DNA of 64,000 bases, taken from NCBI GenBank assembly GCA_008704415.1, contig VXIS01000080.1:62001-126000 (forward strand). The letters run 5' to 3'. The DNA comes from Sphaerosporella brunnea (taxonomy: Eukaryota; Ascomycota; Pezizomycetes; Pezizales; Pyronemataceae). This document shows, piece by piece, positions 35,570 through 48,731 of this stretch. The notes beneath the pieces were generated by a model that was given only the letters and a program-made list of their open reading frames with translations, had not been told where the DNA came from and searched no databases. The number at the start of each line of letters is the position of its first letter. Within the stretch, counting starts at the first letter, position 1. Both the position numbers and the translations under genes were made by a program.

Positions 35570-37002
35570 ATGTCTTCCTATACCGACGAAACTGTGCGCT
35601 CGAAACTGTCGGCGCTGAACGACTCACAAGACGCCATCGTGGCTGTCGCGCAATGGATCATGTTCCATAGGTACTGCCTTCGCGAGCTGCCGCTATTTCA
35701 TCATTCTTATCACTGACTGATATCTTCACAGACGACAGGCAAAGCGTTCCGCTGAGTTGTGGCTCGAGAGACTGAAAGAGTCTTCGTCTCACAGGAAGCT
35801 TATGCTGGTCTACCTCGCGAATGGTGAGCTTGCTCCCTCTCTCACTTAGATGCTCCTTCGCTCTCTTTACTAACAAGCCGACAGAGATTGTGCAGCAGTC
35901 AAAGGCGAGAAACAAGCCAGAGTTTGGAAACGCATTCACACCCGTTAGTGTTACCTGTTGTTTTCGGTTGCTACACAGGTTGGCTGATTTCAGTTGCAGA
36001 TAGTCGTTGAGAGCATAGGAGTCGCATACGACGGGTGCAAACCGGATGTTCAGGAGAAGATTAAGCGGGTGGTTCAGGTCTGGCGCGAGAGAAATATCTT
36101 CAAGTCCGAGACCCAGGCAGAGATCGAGCAACGGATTGAAAGTGAGAGAGCGTGACCCTGAAACGGCTGAAAGTCTAATCGCTGATTTTAAAAGCCATTG
36201 AGAGAAAAGGATCAGGACCTTCTAAAAGTGTCTTCGGAGGCGGCCTCAAATTGGGAAGCGGCTTCCTAGGAGGCGGAGGGAAAGGCCCCGACGTTCCCCT
36301 CGAGTTCGTTCCACTCATGAAGACGCACAAGGAGATTCGTGACAAAGCGTCATCGGTCACCATTGCTACTGGTACTGCCAACACCGAGTATCAGAAACAG
36401 TTCGATACAGAGCATCTACCAGCTCCTCCTGTTTACGCTGCTCGACTCTCTGCGCTTCTCAAGACTCTGGATACGGCGGACAGCGCGATCAAGGGCGCCA
36501 TCGAGGCTCGTAAGGCTCATATCCGCAACATCGAGAGGCTTCTGGAACAGAGCAAGACGGCTCTTGCCAAAGATGAGCAAACCGCGGCTGAGCTGCAAAA
36601 GAAGAAGGAAAAGACCGAGTCTACGAAGGAGTCTGTCGAAAATCTCATCATGAAAGACCTCGAGGAAAGCAACGGCAACGGCAACGGCGGTGGAGATGGA
36701 ACGCCAGGTGACAAGACCCCCGATCTCAAGTCGCCGGAGATCGAGGCCCTCACCCCGCCAGCCCAAATCCTGCACGAGCCCGAGCCTCCGACCCCGGCCA
36801 GTGAGCTCCACCATCGGCATTCGATTGCCCCGGCTGCGCCTCCTTACCCACCCGACTTCCATGCTGGCGCTTCGGAGTTGCTGGCAAGCCTTTCTGCCCC
36901 TTTGCACAATGCCGGCGGTCTCAAGAGAACCCAGGTTGAGGATACCAACATGTTCGAGGGAATCGACGAGGATTTGGTCAACATGTTCAAAAATGAAGGC
37001 GT

Positions 37003-37038
<36 letters not shown>

Positions 37039-37087
37039 ACAGAAGTTTGAGCCCGAGGAAAACGATGACGATGAGTACGTTCCTTGA
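35570..37087 (+). CDS. RTT103/Rhn1-like CID-domain transcription termination factor
   Basis: Rtt103 binds Ser2-phosphorylated RNA polymerase II tail and helps Rat1-dependent termination. ATG 35570 starts MSSYTDETVRSKLSALNDSQ, the first helices of the CID. Exons after introns near 35672-35732, 35823-35884, 35943-35999 and 36140-36195 give VAQWIMFHRRQAKRSAELWL, LMLVYLANEIVQQSKARN and a complete CID to about residue 135. A Gly-rich linker (GGGLKLGSGFLGGGGK) leads to a long coiled coil (about residues 215-290, HIRNIERLLEQSKTALAKDE). A disordered Pro-rich region follows, then EDTNMFEGIDEDLVNMF, a run of 10 glutamines, a basic patch and an acidic end. Length and order fit Rhn1/Rtt103. Confidence 0.9.
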
Positions 37088-37509
37088 CGGGAGTGAAATA
37101 TGTGGTTGAACCCCTGATTTAAGATGCCGTGGTTTTTCTGTTCAGTATTCTGGCATTCGTTTGTACACTAATACTCATAAATATTTACTTTTTTATGGGG
37201 GCTGAATATTGATCATGATACAGGACTCGAAGTGTTCAACCTTTCGTGATACCTCAAAAGTTGGTGTTGGGGTCCCTTGCTTCGTTGCCCCACCATTGTG
37301 AACGGCATTCGCCGTGAACCCTTGGCAGAGCCCCTCCATTCGAGCTAGCCCTAGTAAAGCCCACCACTCTAAATCTCCCGCCGCGCGCCAAAAATCTTCT
37401 CTTCTTTCCCCTTCCAACAACCTACCACCGCAGCATATACCTTTGATATCTTCCACCAGTACCAATACTTCATCCCCTCTCGAACGTGGTTAGACCCTAA
37501 GCAGCAAAG
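37088..37509. other. Spacer between tandem genes
   Basis: About 420 bp holding the end of the RTT103-like transcript and the promoter of the CTP synthase gene. A pyrimidine-rich stretch precedes the start codon. No gene. Confidence 0.5.
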
Positions 37510-39690
<2,181 letters not shown>

Positions 39691-39978
39691 TGGTGATTTT
39701 TTTCTAAAATTCATGGGGTTTGTAGCGGAAACATCATGTACCATAGACGGTCATAATCTGATCACGGCTTTTCTTCTTCTGGGAAAATGATGGCGCATTG
39801 GTCGGTCGGTAGAGAGATACAAATAATTTGCACAAGCTTGAGTCGTAGATCAATTGTGACCGAGTGACTGGTATCGAGAATTAGTGAACCCTAACCGCCC
39901 CATAGGAACCTTCTCACCGGCAAACCGGCATTTCTTCCAGCGGGCACTCCCGAAACGTGAACCTCTCTGCGACTCACG

Positions 39979-41181
39979 ATGCCACCCATATCACCGGTAC
40001 CACCTCGGCAGCTCACGCATCTCCTCCGGCATGCGGAAATCCTACGGCGCACAATTAGCAACACAGCGGCGCGCAATGCCATGGCGCCGCGGCCCTCGCC
40101 CCGGATCATGGACGGCGGAATCAAAAGCTCATATTTTGAGCGGACGCGACAGGTTCTGTCGGACCCGTACAAGGTCGCGCTGATAGTACCGGTGGACAAT
40201 GCGATGTCAGCCTACCAATCGGGGTTCCTGCCCTTCCGGCCGAATACGTTGTTCTCGGTGCTCGAGTCGTACCTGTCGCACCTCGATTACCCGCCATCGA
40301 AAGTGCTCGCCGAGTGGATCTGCCGCGAGTTCAATATGACCCCGCGCATGTTCGGCGCTATTGCTGTTTTCCTCGTCAAGAGCTTGACCCACATGGGTGG
40401 TGACGATACCCAACGCTCCGTCAGAGTCCAGCTCATGCACCACTTTTTGTATTCGGCGGCGCTGCTGGGAGATCCTGCGGCGGTCGTTATGCAGTACCAG
40501 CTCATCGATGGCATCAGTAAGCAGAATAGAACCAAGATCGAGGCCGCGGAGGTCTACGAGGCGTATGGCCGGTTGCGGGAAACAGCCAGGGCCGGACACC
40601 CAAGTGCGCTTGCGGTCGAGGCGGTTGCCCTCGAGGAACGTGGCTACATCCGTGAAGCCCTGCAGAGCTATCTCAAGTGCGGCGAGGCCGGGGATGGCAA
40701 CGGGTATAGCTACGGAGGACGCCTGCTGTATGAAAATCTCGGCGATAAGGAGGAGGCGCTCAGGATCTGGAGGAAGGGCGCGGTGGAGTTGGACAATGCC
40801 CGCTGCTACTTCGATCTGGCGCTTACCCTTGGCCCTGAACACGCCGAGTTTGAGGAGTTCATGCTTAAGGCTGCGGCTAGCGGGACCAAGGGCGCCGCGC
40901 ATAATCTGGGTGCATTTTATGCGGCTGGTTCGAAGGACGTGCAGATGGCAAAGGAGTGGCTCAGGATTGGGGCGGGAGAGGGTGTCGTTGAGAGTGTGTT
41001 TACGCTCAAGTCGTTGCTGGAGAAGGAGGGGAAGCCGGCGGAGGAGTTGGAGGACTGGGTCAGTCAGGAGATGATTGATAAGGCGAAGAATACGGTTAGG
41101 AAGAGGCCGAAGGCGAAGAAGGTTAAAGCAAAAACAAAGACAGAAGAAGGGCGAGAAGAAGAAATGAAGAAGACGGAGTAA
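39979..41181 (+). CDS. Sel1-repeat protein, probably mitochondrial
   Basis: An intronless frame of 400 residues from ATG 39979. The first 35 residues (MPPISPVPPRQLTHLLRHAE, then RRTISNTAARNAM) are rich in Arg, Ser and Ala, with no acidic residue apart from one Glu, and resemble a matrix targeting sequence. The middle and C-terminal part has Sel1/TPR-type helical repeats, for example AGDGNGYSYGGRLLYENLGD, EEALRIWRKGAVELDNARCY, GTKGAAHNLGAFYAAGSKDV and AKEWLRIGAGEGVVESVFTL. The C-terminus is a Lys/Glu-rich tail. Such proteins are usually scaffolds, and the exact orthologue is not recognised here. It could be an assembly factor of the respiratory chain, which is only inference. An in-frame second ATG (40081) would remove the targeting stretch. 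Confidence 0.8.
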   Translation: MPPISPVPPRQLTHLLRHAEILRRTISNTAARNAMAPRPSPRIMDGGIKSSYFERTRQVLSDPYKVALIVPVDNAMSAYQSGFLPFRPNTLFSVLESYLSHLDYPPSKVLAEWICREFNMTPRMFGAIAVFLVKSLTHMGGDDTQRSVRVQLMHHFLYSAALLGDPAAVVMQYQLIDGISKQNRTKIEAAEVYEAYGRLRETARAGHPSALAVEAVALEERGYIREALQSYLKCGEAGDGNGYSYGGRLLYENLGDKEEALRIWRKGAVELDNARCYFDLALTLGPEHAEFEEFMLKAAASGTKGAAHNLGAFYAAGSKDVQMAKEWLRIGAGEGVVESVFTLKSLLEKEGKPAEELEDWVSQEMIDKAKNTVRKRPKAKKVKAKTKTEEGREEEMKKTE

Positions 41182-41720
41182 GCATTACTTTATTCCCCTG
41201 AGCAGTGAGTATAATACAGAGTGAGATGCTGTGAAACTGGTTATATTTGAACGGATCATGCCTAATCACTCGGAGGACTGTTTTCATCACCGGCCAGTCA
41301 CACACTTATGCCAAGTTAAGTACTTAAGTAAGCTTGCTGTTTTGGTCCGGTGAATCGCCGGTCTTTTCTTGCATGTCGGAAAGAAGAGAAAAATTTCAAC
41401 TCCGGATTTTTTTCTCGTTTTTTGGGCAGGCCGATCAGAAAATCCGGATCTTGACACTCGGCCGCGAGAGAAGAGCATACCTACCATATTTCACTCTGTG
41501 AGTATCACGGCCTTGTTGCCATGCTATCGTACCGGGACGCTTTATAGTCCGCATATAGAAAGTGGGGGTGGGCTGGCGGGTGGGATGCGAGCCCCGGGGG
41601 TGCATAGCAGCAATCCTCAGATCACGGCTTCAAAAACACGTGGCCTCTGCGGTGCTGCCAGTGGTAGTTGTATGGCGAATCCATAGAGCACACTAAAAGG
41701 TCGAAGTCAATGCTACATAA

Positions 41721-41759
41721 TTTTTTTTTTATTTTTTTTTTTTTTTTTTGGGGGGGGGG
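41721..41759. repeat. Homopolymer tract, T-run running into G-run
   Basis: Ten T, one A, eighteen T and then ten G follow one another without break. The tract stands at the far (3') edge of the decayed NTPase fragment, read on its strand as C-run then A-run. Confidence 0.85.
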
Positions 41760-41774
41760 TATCCATCCAGGATC

Positions 41775-42650
41775 CTACAATATCTGTGAATCAGATCCTC
41801 CGCCTTGTCGTTTGCCAATAGGATTCCTATCGGCCGTTCAGTTGCAGAAGTACGGTCCCAATGGAGGAAATACTTTGTTCTGGTTTGAAAATATGGTGTC
41901 GCACGGATAATTTCATCGGAAAATAAGCAGCACGCAAGTGCAGAAACAGTGGAATGGAAAACGCTGGGTTGTAGAGCGCATCTGCCTTAGGTGCTTAACG
42001 TTTGTTTTGCTCTGAGTTCGGACGCGGGGATACCGGCATTGATTGTGGTCGTCCATCTCCGACGACCAGGTTTATAGCTGCCTGCACCATAGGCGGGGGC
42101 CCGTCGTCATCTCCACAGGGAAGCGCCCTGGGCCGCCATACGAGCTGAAAAGAATGGAGCAGGCACTGGTATTCTCTAAGAGTTTGAAAAAAGACCAAAG
42201 ATGATGATTGTAATATGAAGACTGTGCATCATTGATGAAAACTACCGTGTCATGAGCGACAACTTGAAGGAGATCCTCCACCGTGACGGACATCTGTACA
42301 CGCCCTTGGAGATACGCCGTGCTTTCTGCATCCATCATTCCGGCGGGCCAGCTCAGAAATCGGTGAACCTTAAGTGTGGAGTGTTTTTCGAGGATGTGTC
42401 GATGAATGAGGTTGTTGGATTACAAACTACGGTGGTGTTCATGATGTGTGTATTCTCTATGGAGCAGGTGGCGTACCACTACAACAGATAAACATGCCTC
42501 ACTAGCCAGCACTCGCTCCACATTCACATGTCAGGACGCACGTTCCAACAGAGGTTCATGAGAATCGTCTTTCCGCATGCGGGAGTACCTCGTACCAAAA
42601 CTACTGTAGCGAACGTTGAGGATGGGACAAAGTTTTGCAGTGACACGGGG
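41775..42650 (-). pseudogene. Decayed P-loop NTPase fragment (expanded fungal family, Crinkler/NLR-like NTPase type)
   Basis: Read on the minus strand, the segment near 42640-42535 gives QNFVPSSTFATVVLVRGTPA followed by CGKTILMNL, a clear Walker A loop, and then a stop. After a disrupted gap, another frame (about 42390-42065) reads KVHRFLSWPAGMMDAESTAY, HDTVVFINDAQSSYYNHHLW (Walker B-like, with ND in place of DE) and SILFSSYGGPGRFPVE. A third frame near 41860-41775 gives RPIGILLANDKAEDLIHRY. The order RGTP-GKT, hydrophobic-DEAQ-Y, FASYGS-like and GLLLT-like is that of an ATPase domain found in large, variable fungal families. Naming it Crinkler-type is tentative. Several stops and frame changes make a working gene unlikely. 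Both termini are absent. Confidence 0.55.
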
Positions 42651-42713
42651 CCGAAGTGTTACAAAGAGATCTCACACTGTGAATGGGAACGGTAAATAAG
42701 ACAAGAAAGTATA

Positions 42714-42875
42714 GTGCGGTGCTTTAAAGGTAGACCCTCGCTTCGCTTAAGGGGGTAATCCCGTCTTGTTTTGCGGGCAGTTTTCACTGAATGTCACTCG
42801 CACATCGCTTACTGATAGTAACTAGGGGCCCACCGGGTAACCCCCTTAAGCGAGGGTCTACCTTTAAAGCGCACC
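42714..42875. mobile_element. TIR element family 2, copy A (about 162 bp)
   Basis: The left end GTGCGGTGCTTTAAAGGTAG and the right end read in reverse (GGTGCGCTTTAAAGGTAGAC) are inverted copies. Similarity continues through CCCTCGCTT...AAGGGGGT on both sides. The centre contains TTTTCACTGAATGTCACTCG. There is no coding capacity. A second copy at about 60668-61084 shares both ends and the centre, which supports a mobile family. A TA stands at 42712-42713, but a right-hand duplicate is not clear. Confidence 0.8.
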
Positions 42876-44420
42876 ATCTTTCTCTGGCTTCAGGACATTC
42901 GGTTATCGGACTTGGCGCCAAGCCGCAAATCCCCACCCCAACACCCGTAAATTCTCAGGTATCTATTCTTCTGGCTCTTCAACTTCATGGTACTGTATCT
43001 CTTGCTTGCAGTTTGATCTCGAGTTCTGGCGGTTTTGATGGGGTGCAGAGCTGTCGGGCGCTGTCCGGAAGCTTCGAGGTGTTGTGTTACGCCCATCCCA
43101 CATGCCAAGGCCGAAATGTAGTGAATTTCGGGAACAAGAGAGGCTGCTTAGTCATAGCCACGTGCCTCCTCGCTTACTCCCGCCACGCGAGATCGCAACG
43201 TGACACGAAGTGACACGAACAGCGGTTGATGGACAGAGGACATATTTTCGTGTGACAAAGATAAGGGTGAGGGAGCATTCTTGAGTGATTGAGACCACTG
43301 TTTTCAGTAACAGTTTTGCTATGAGGATACCGAATAAATTTAAAATGCAGGTCAGGGACCTCGACATATTGTTTTGCTTGGTGCAGAGACAAAGTGATGC
43401 TGACAAACAGGTCATGTTTCCACGCACGAATAGTCCCATGACCGATCCTCAACGTTCCCTACCAGTACAGTACTCGGTACTTGAATGCTCGGTTTAAGCT
43501 CTTTCTTCAGCAACGACAGTGCTAGTTAGCGATTAACGCTTAAGATGGGACAAGACAACATTCTGGAATCACTGGAACGTATTTCAACACAGGGGCCAGG
43601 CTTGCCGAATCTTCAGTGGTGTGAGAAAAAGTAGCCGGATTCATCGTGGCATCGCCAATGGGAGGGGAAGCTGATGCTCGGTCAATGTATTTCAACAACT
43701 ATTGGAATCAGTGCCCTTACAATCGAGCAAAATCTTGCCTCCCTTAGATCTGACCCTTTTAATTCTGCGGTCTCTTAGGCCAGAAAGCATGAAGCCTCAT
43801 CTATATAGCTGAATTCTACACATTCTGGCGATAATTTAGGAATTTTGATTGAAAGGATTGGACCAAAATTGAGAAAGTTAGGTGGTGGGTGTTGGCCTAC
43901 TAGTAGGTCCCAGGGCTGGAGCACGTGTGGGGGATATACAACTCAAAAGTCTTGTTTTCATGTTTATATTGTTTCAAAAGAATTTCTACTCATTTTTCTA
44001 TAAGGTGATACCATTCTTAGGCCATTAGGAGGTGTGGTTGTGGAGGACGAAGCCTCATAGTGAGGTTGGTTGCTATCGGGCGCAGCAACATCACTCACCA
44101 CTAATCACTCGGCAATGTCACATGACTGTTGACTCGTCACTCCGTCGGAACCAGCCTGGTCGATCCCCTTTTCTAGACACAATACTCTACTACTGACGCC
44201 TCTGTGAACGACACTTCGTACACGCACCTTCTTACGCCGAGCTCATCCTACAACGTTTACAACCAGTCGCTTTACAACAAGTCGCGTTTTCCCTGCGATA
44301 CTGTACATAGATAGCCGTCACCTCACTGCCCGTGGATCGTAGCCTCCCTACGCGACTAACGCGACGGGGCCAGTCATACCGGGATCCGACTAGAGTCACG
44401 CTACTAGAGTTACGGACATC

Positions 44421-46117
44421 ATGCCTGAGCGCCCCCCGGAGGTCTCTCCAACCTCCCCCATCCACCCCTCGAACTTGTCGCAGCAACGCCACCGGGAAAC
44501 GTCCGCCGACCAACCACGAGGATCGGGTCTGTTTGCATCGTCCTCAGCTCCTGCACCTCGGTTCAGCCTCAACGGCATCATGACTCGCGTCGTCCAGTCG
44601 GTGAGGAATGCGCTGTCGTCTTCGAAGGAATCGCAGAACTACCAGTCGATCCCGAATGTAGACTATGCGGAAGACGATGCGAACTCTCTCGAGGAGCCGC
44701 CGTCTGAGCAGGGCCGGCAGAAGATCGGGGCGTTTGAATATACTGTCTTCATGCTGCTGGGTGTTGCCATGTATGTGGCTGCTATATGGCCGTCCGATTG
44801 GAGCTTCTCAAGCTGACAGCCTGCAGGCTTTGGAGCTGGAACATGTTCATGGCATGTGCGACGTACTTTCAGTCGCGCTTTGCAGAGGTTGATATCCCAA
44901 ATCCGCAGCTCACGAGATCACCGAGCTGACATCGATGTGTGTGTGTCCTAAGAACGAATTCATTCTCAGCAACTTCCAGTCGATGATCCTCGGCGTCAGC
45001 ACCTCGACGAATCTGGCCGTGATGATATACCTGTCGAACCGGCAGAGCACGGCGAACTACCCGTACCGCATCTGCACCTCGCTTATCCTGAACTGCGTCA
45101 TATTCACCATCCTCGCATTGTCGACTGTCATGTTCATCGTCGGCTCGGCCTCGTACCTGGTGTTCGTGCTGATCAGTGTTTTCGTCGCGGCGCTTTCCTG
45201 TGGCTTCAGCCAAAATGGCGTTTTTGCGTTCGTTAACAGATTCGGGGGCATTTACACCCAGGCCATCATGACGTTGATCCCCTGCGCACTCTCTGAGTGG
45301 CGACCGAGTGCTGACCTATGACAGTGGCCAGGGCATTGCCGGCGTGCTGCCCGCGATCGCGCAGATCGCTTCGGTTCTCGCTATTCCGCAGTCTAAGGCA
45401 GCGGCGGGCGGGGCTTCGCCGAAATCGGCATTCGCCTACTTCATGACTGCCACCTGCGTTTCCGGACTGTGTCTCACCCTGTTTATGGTGTTGCTGGCCC
45501 GGCACGATATCAGCATCAACGGCAAGTCGCAGTCGGCGCCGTTGTTCCCCAGTGATTCCGACTCGGAGGAGGATATTGGCGCCCGGAGATCCGTGCCGCT
45601 GAGTGATCTGTTCCGGAAGCTGAAGCTCACGTCTTTTGCCATCTTCTACAACTTCTGCATCACCATGATGTTCCCAATCTTTACCCAAGCCATTCTTTCG
45701 GTGCGCCCCGAGGGCTCCGGACGCGCATTCCAGCCTGATGTTTTCATCCCTATGGCATTCCTGCTTTGGAACGTGGGAGACCTGTCGGGTCGTATCTTCT
45801 GCGGATGGGAGAGGCTTACCATCAAGGATCCTCGCTGGCTCGCATTCTGGGCGGTCAGCAGGACGGCATTCGTTCCGCTGTACTTTATGTGCAACATTGG
45901 CGGACGGGGAGCAGTCATCGACAACGACCTGTTTTACTGGCTGGTTGAGCTCGGATTTGGATTCACCAGCGGATGGGTCGGTAGCAGCTGCATGATGGCG
46001 GCTCCCAATTATGTTGATGAGGATGAGAAGGAGGCGTGCGGTGGATTCATGGGGTTGTGCTTGGTGCTTGGATTGACCACTGGAAGCATTTTGAGCTTCT
46101 TCGTGGACACTGCTTAG
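44421..46117 (+). CDS. Equilibrative nucleoside transporter (Fun26/ENT family)
   Basis: ENT carriers move nucleosides, and the yeast member Fun26 works in the vacuole membrane. The start at 44421 gives a disordered N-terminus of about 100 residues, then EYTVFMLLGVAM. A short intron is followed by LWAWNMFMACATYFQSRF, the first membrane segment with the ENT WN motif. Later segments include FQSMILGVSTSTNLAVMIYL and ALSCGFSQNGVFAFVNRFGG, then after an intron near 45275-45323 GQGIAGVLPAIAQI. The central cytosolic loop is acidic (SDSDSEEDIGARR). The C-terminal half has DLFRKLKLTSFAIFYNF, LLWNVGDLSGRIFCGW (the conserved D-x-x-G-R) and ends SFFVDTA. About eleven membrane segments are visible. A vacuolar location is inferred from the family. 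Confidence 0.9.
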
Positions 46118-46482
46118 ACGATAGATTTCTATGGGGTGGGTTGCATATGGATCTGGACTTGGGATTCGGATTGGGCATATTATTCTTACACGGGACGTTG
46201 CTGGCGTTGTGGTGGATTTTTACTTCATGATTGTTTCGGGAGTTTTTTTTGCACGCCGCTGTTTTTTTTTTCTATTATTATTGGGTGCGCTGTTTATACA
46301 TGAGTTCTTTTCCTGGCGGAAGGGAAGAGGGAAGAGCTCTCCTTTCTTAATGACGGTGGCTTTCTTGTTGCAGTGAGTGGGGGGTAGTACTAAATATTAC
46401 ATTCGAATTGATCTCAGATATCGAGATTTCGCATCATTTCTATCATCATCATTAAAGCTCGCAAGAAAGGCGTGCATCCTCC
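46118..46482. other. Spacer between convergent genes
   Basis: T-runs at about 46243-46250 and 46262-46270 follow the nucleoside transporter stop. No gene. Confidence 0.5.
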
Positions 46483-47118
46483 CTAGCGGAACCGCAGCAT
46501 CTCACAATACGCCCTCCCAGTATCCATGACGGTCCACTCCTTACCCCTATCCCCGGAGCCAAAAAACCACTTCCCAGCCCACGGCAGCTCCAAGCCATCC
46601 ACAAAGTCCCGCAGCACCGGCTCCCCCGCGGCAATGGTGTCGACGGGTAGATACTCGACCTCCAACACCACGCCCTTGTTCTGCTCCCCCATAAACAGCC
46701 TCCCCACACGCACGCGGAAGTCCTCGATGTCGCAGCCGACGCCGTCCGCGCGCAGCTGCTGGCGGTGTGTCCACACGCCGCCCAGCTTGCTCTTGAGCAC
46801 GTGCAGGAAGTCGCGTTCGAGCGTGATCAGCGCGGTGCCGCACAGCACGAACGGCAGCGGGGAGAGGTGCGGCAGCTCGAGGTATTGCAGGAAGCTGGGA
46901 GCCGAGGCCGTTTCCGGAAGCGTGTTCCGGTGCAGTCGGTGGTCGAGCCGGTAGTGGCCGCTGTGCACCGGCTGGTGCCGCTTTTGTAGCCGGTCCAGCA
47001 CGCTGTTGTAGATGGGGGTGCTGGTCGGCGAGGGCGTCTCCGCGATGAAGTACAGGCTGTTGAGCGGTTAGTGCTGGTGCAGAGCGCGCGGGAGAGGTAC
47101 GCACCCGGTTACGGGCAT
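46483..47118 (-). CDS. Mediator of RNA polymerase II transcription subunit 20
   Basis: MED20 (yeast Srb2) is part of the Mediator head module with MED18 and contacts the polymerase pre-initiation complex. ATG 47118 gives MPVTG, and after a 49-bp intron LYFIAETPSPTSTPIYNSVL follows, the conserved N-terminal strand of the family. The body has HRLHRNTLPETASAPSFLQY, LPFVLCGTALITLERDFLHV and GKWFFGSGDRGKEWTVMDTG, and ends AYCEMLRFR at 46483. At roughly 195 residues it is the usual size for a fungal MED20. Assignment rests on these sequence patterns and is fairly secure. Confidence 0.85.
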
Positions 47119-48731
47119 GTTGAAGGTGGTGATGTGAAGACGCGACGGACGTGTGGCGGCGGTGGCGTGATAGGGCTGCTGGGATCAGGGGTGGTGGTGT
47201 AGTGAGGATTCAGATGGTGCGAGCATACCTACTCCGACTTCACGCTCAATATCGACAATAATACTGTGCCTCTTCAATCATGACTTCACTTGCTTCTTCT
47301 TCTGCTCCACCGGTCCCTCGTCGGAGAAGGCTAGCAAACCTTACCGTGAGTAAGAATCTTTACGACCCATAGTTATGTGGCGCTTGCATTGTCAAGATCA
47401 CAGACCACGGTTGTTAGACTTGTTAGCTCCAAAGACCCGACACGCCGGCGGCCAGCTCCATGGAACAAAGCGGGCGCCGAGTGGTAATAAAATTACCAAG
47501 CCTAGACTACCCGAAATAGTAATTAAGCAACTGCAAGCGGTGCACGTGTTAGCAGCGGGAGATTCTAAGGAGAAGATCATCGTGAGATTTTCACCAGGCA
47601 AATGCCATGGTATCCATCGTTCTGGCGAGTCACACCGCAAATTGGGCAGCAATGATATTTGCCCATGGCCCCGGGCCAGAAAGACTTTCCACCCACCCGT
47701 CCATGCATTGCCTATTGGCTACCTAGGTTGATAAGGTTGTTGCACACGTTGGGGGTGAGGAGATGGTTTGTCCGTTGGGTCATGTAATCGCACTCGGAGA
47801 TCAACCGGCCTATCCGGAGAAATTTGCCCCACCAGTCCGCCCGGAAAAACTCGGGGTGACAGGAACGACCTTTGCAAGCGCGGTCCGGAGCGTGGTCGCC
47901 TAATAATGTTCTTCCTATAAAGATTGAAGTAGCAAAGCAGTCGTGGCTGGTGGTTATCCGTGCGGTGAAAATGCTCGTGAAGAATTGCTGTGCGGGATAT
48001 GTCAGCTTCTGGTCGGAAGGACAACAAGTGTGTGGTATAATCTCAGCTGTCCGTCGTGCTCTCATGATCAAATCGATATTTGAGGCTGTGAAAAGACGCA
48101 GCAACAGCTGGGGGTCTTCCCTGGAAAATCGGAGTCCGAAACCCGTGAACGTTATTTAGATGAAGAAACATATTGACTTCACACCCTTCGCCTTGAAGAA
48201 CGTGGGGAATCTACCCAATTCACCTGCCAGAAGCCGAGAGCGCATTATGGCAGTGTGAATTCGGACAGACTCGGCAGAAAATTCGCCAGCAACACCACGA
48301 CTCGACGATTTCTTGACAGGACTTCCTGGTGATAAAGATCTGCGCTATCTAGCTGGAGTAACAGTTGCTTGCGCTCGGATTCGAATTCGCGCTCTAGATA
48401 ATCTCGGTATCAGTGATCATAAATCTCCCTTCACCCGCGCCGGCCCGTTCGGCAACTGAAAACGCAGGGCAGACCTGGCCGGCGTGGATCGTACCAAGTG
48501 GACATGTTCTAGAGTTCCCGCTAAGTCCGCAGACGCGATCTCTCCGGGCTAAATACCGTCGGAAGGCAGCTCACCTCCGGCGATCAAGCATCTAACGCTC
48601 GGGACGACTGGTTGTATTTCTTTAATTCTCGATATCTGCGCCGCCGGACCCATTCGAGATTTCTCCACCTCCTCCCCTTCAGCCAATCCTTCACGTGGAA
48701 CCGGCCTGAGGCCCATACAATCAAGTCAGTA
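47119..48731. other. Spacer with an isolated first-exon-like frame
   Basis: On the plus strand, ATG 47280 opens MTSLASSSAPPVPRRRRLAN followed by LT and a perfect GTGAGT donor, but no convincing second exon follows. The rest to about 48600 has only short overlapping frames without recognised protein. The end is the leader of the zinc-cluster gene. Confidence 0.4.

Larger units (their letters stand above)
41182..44420. other. 3.2-kb accessory spacer with decayed NTPase and TIR element
   Basis: This is the longest gene-poor stretch. It contains a AAGTACTTAAGT motif near 41317-41329, a T-to-G homopolymer tract (41721-41759), a decayed P-loop NTPase on the minus strand (about 41775-42650), a TIR element (42714-42875) and then about 1.5 kb without recognisable coding, becoming AT-rich between 43500 and 44050. 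The last 300 bases before 44421 lead into the nucleoside transporter. Confidence 0.6.
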
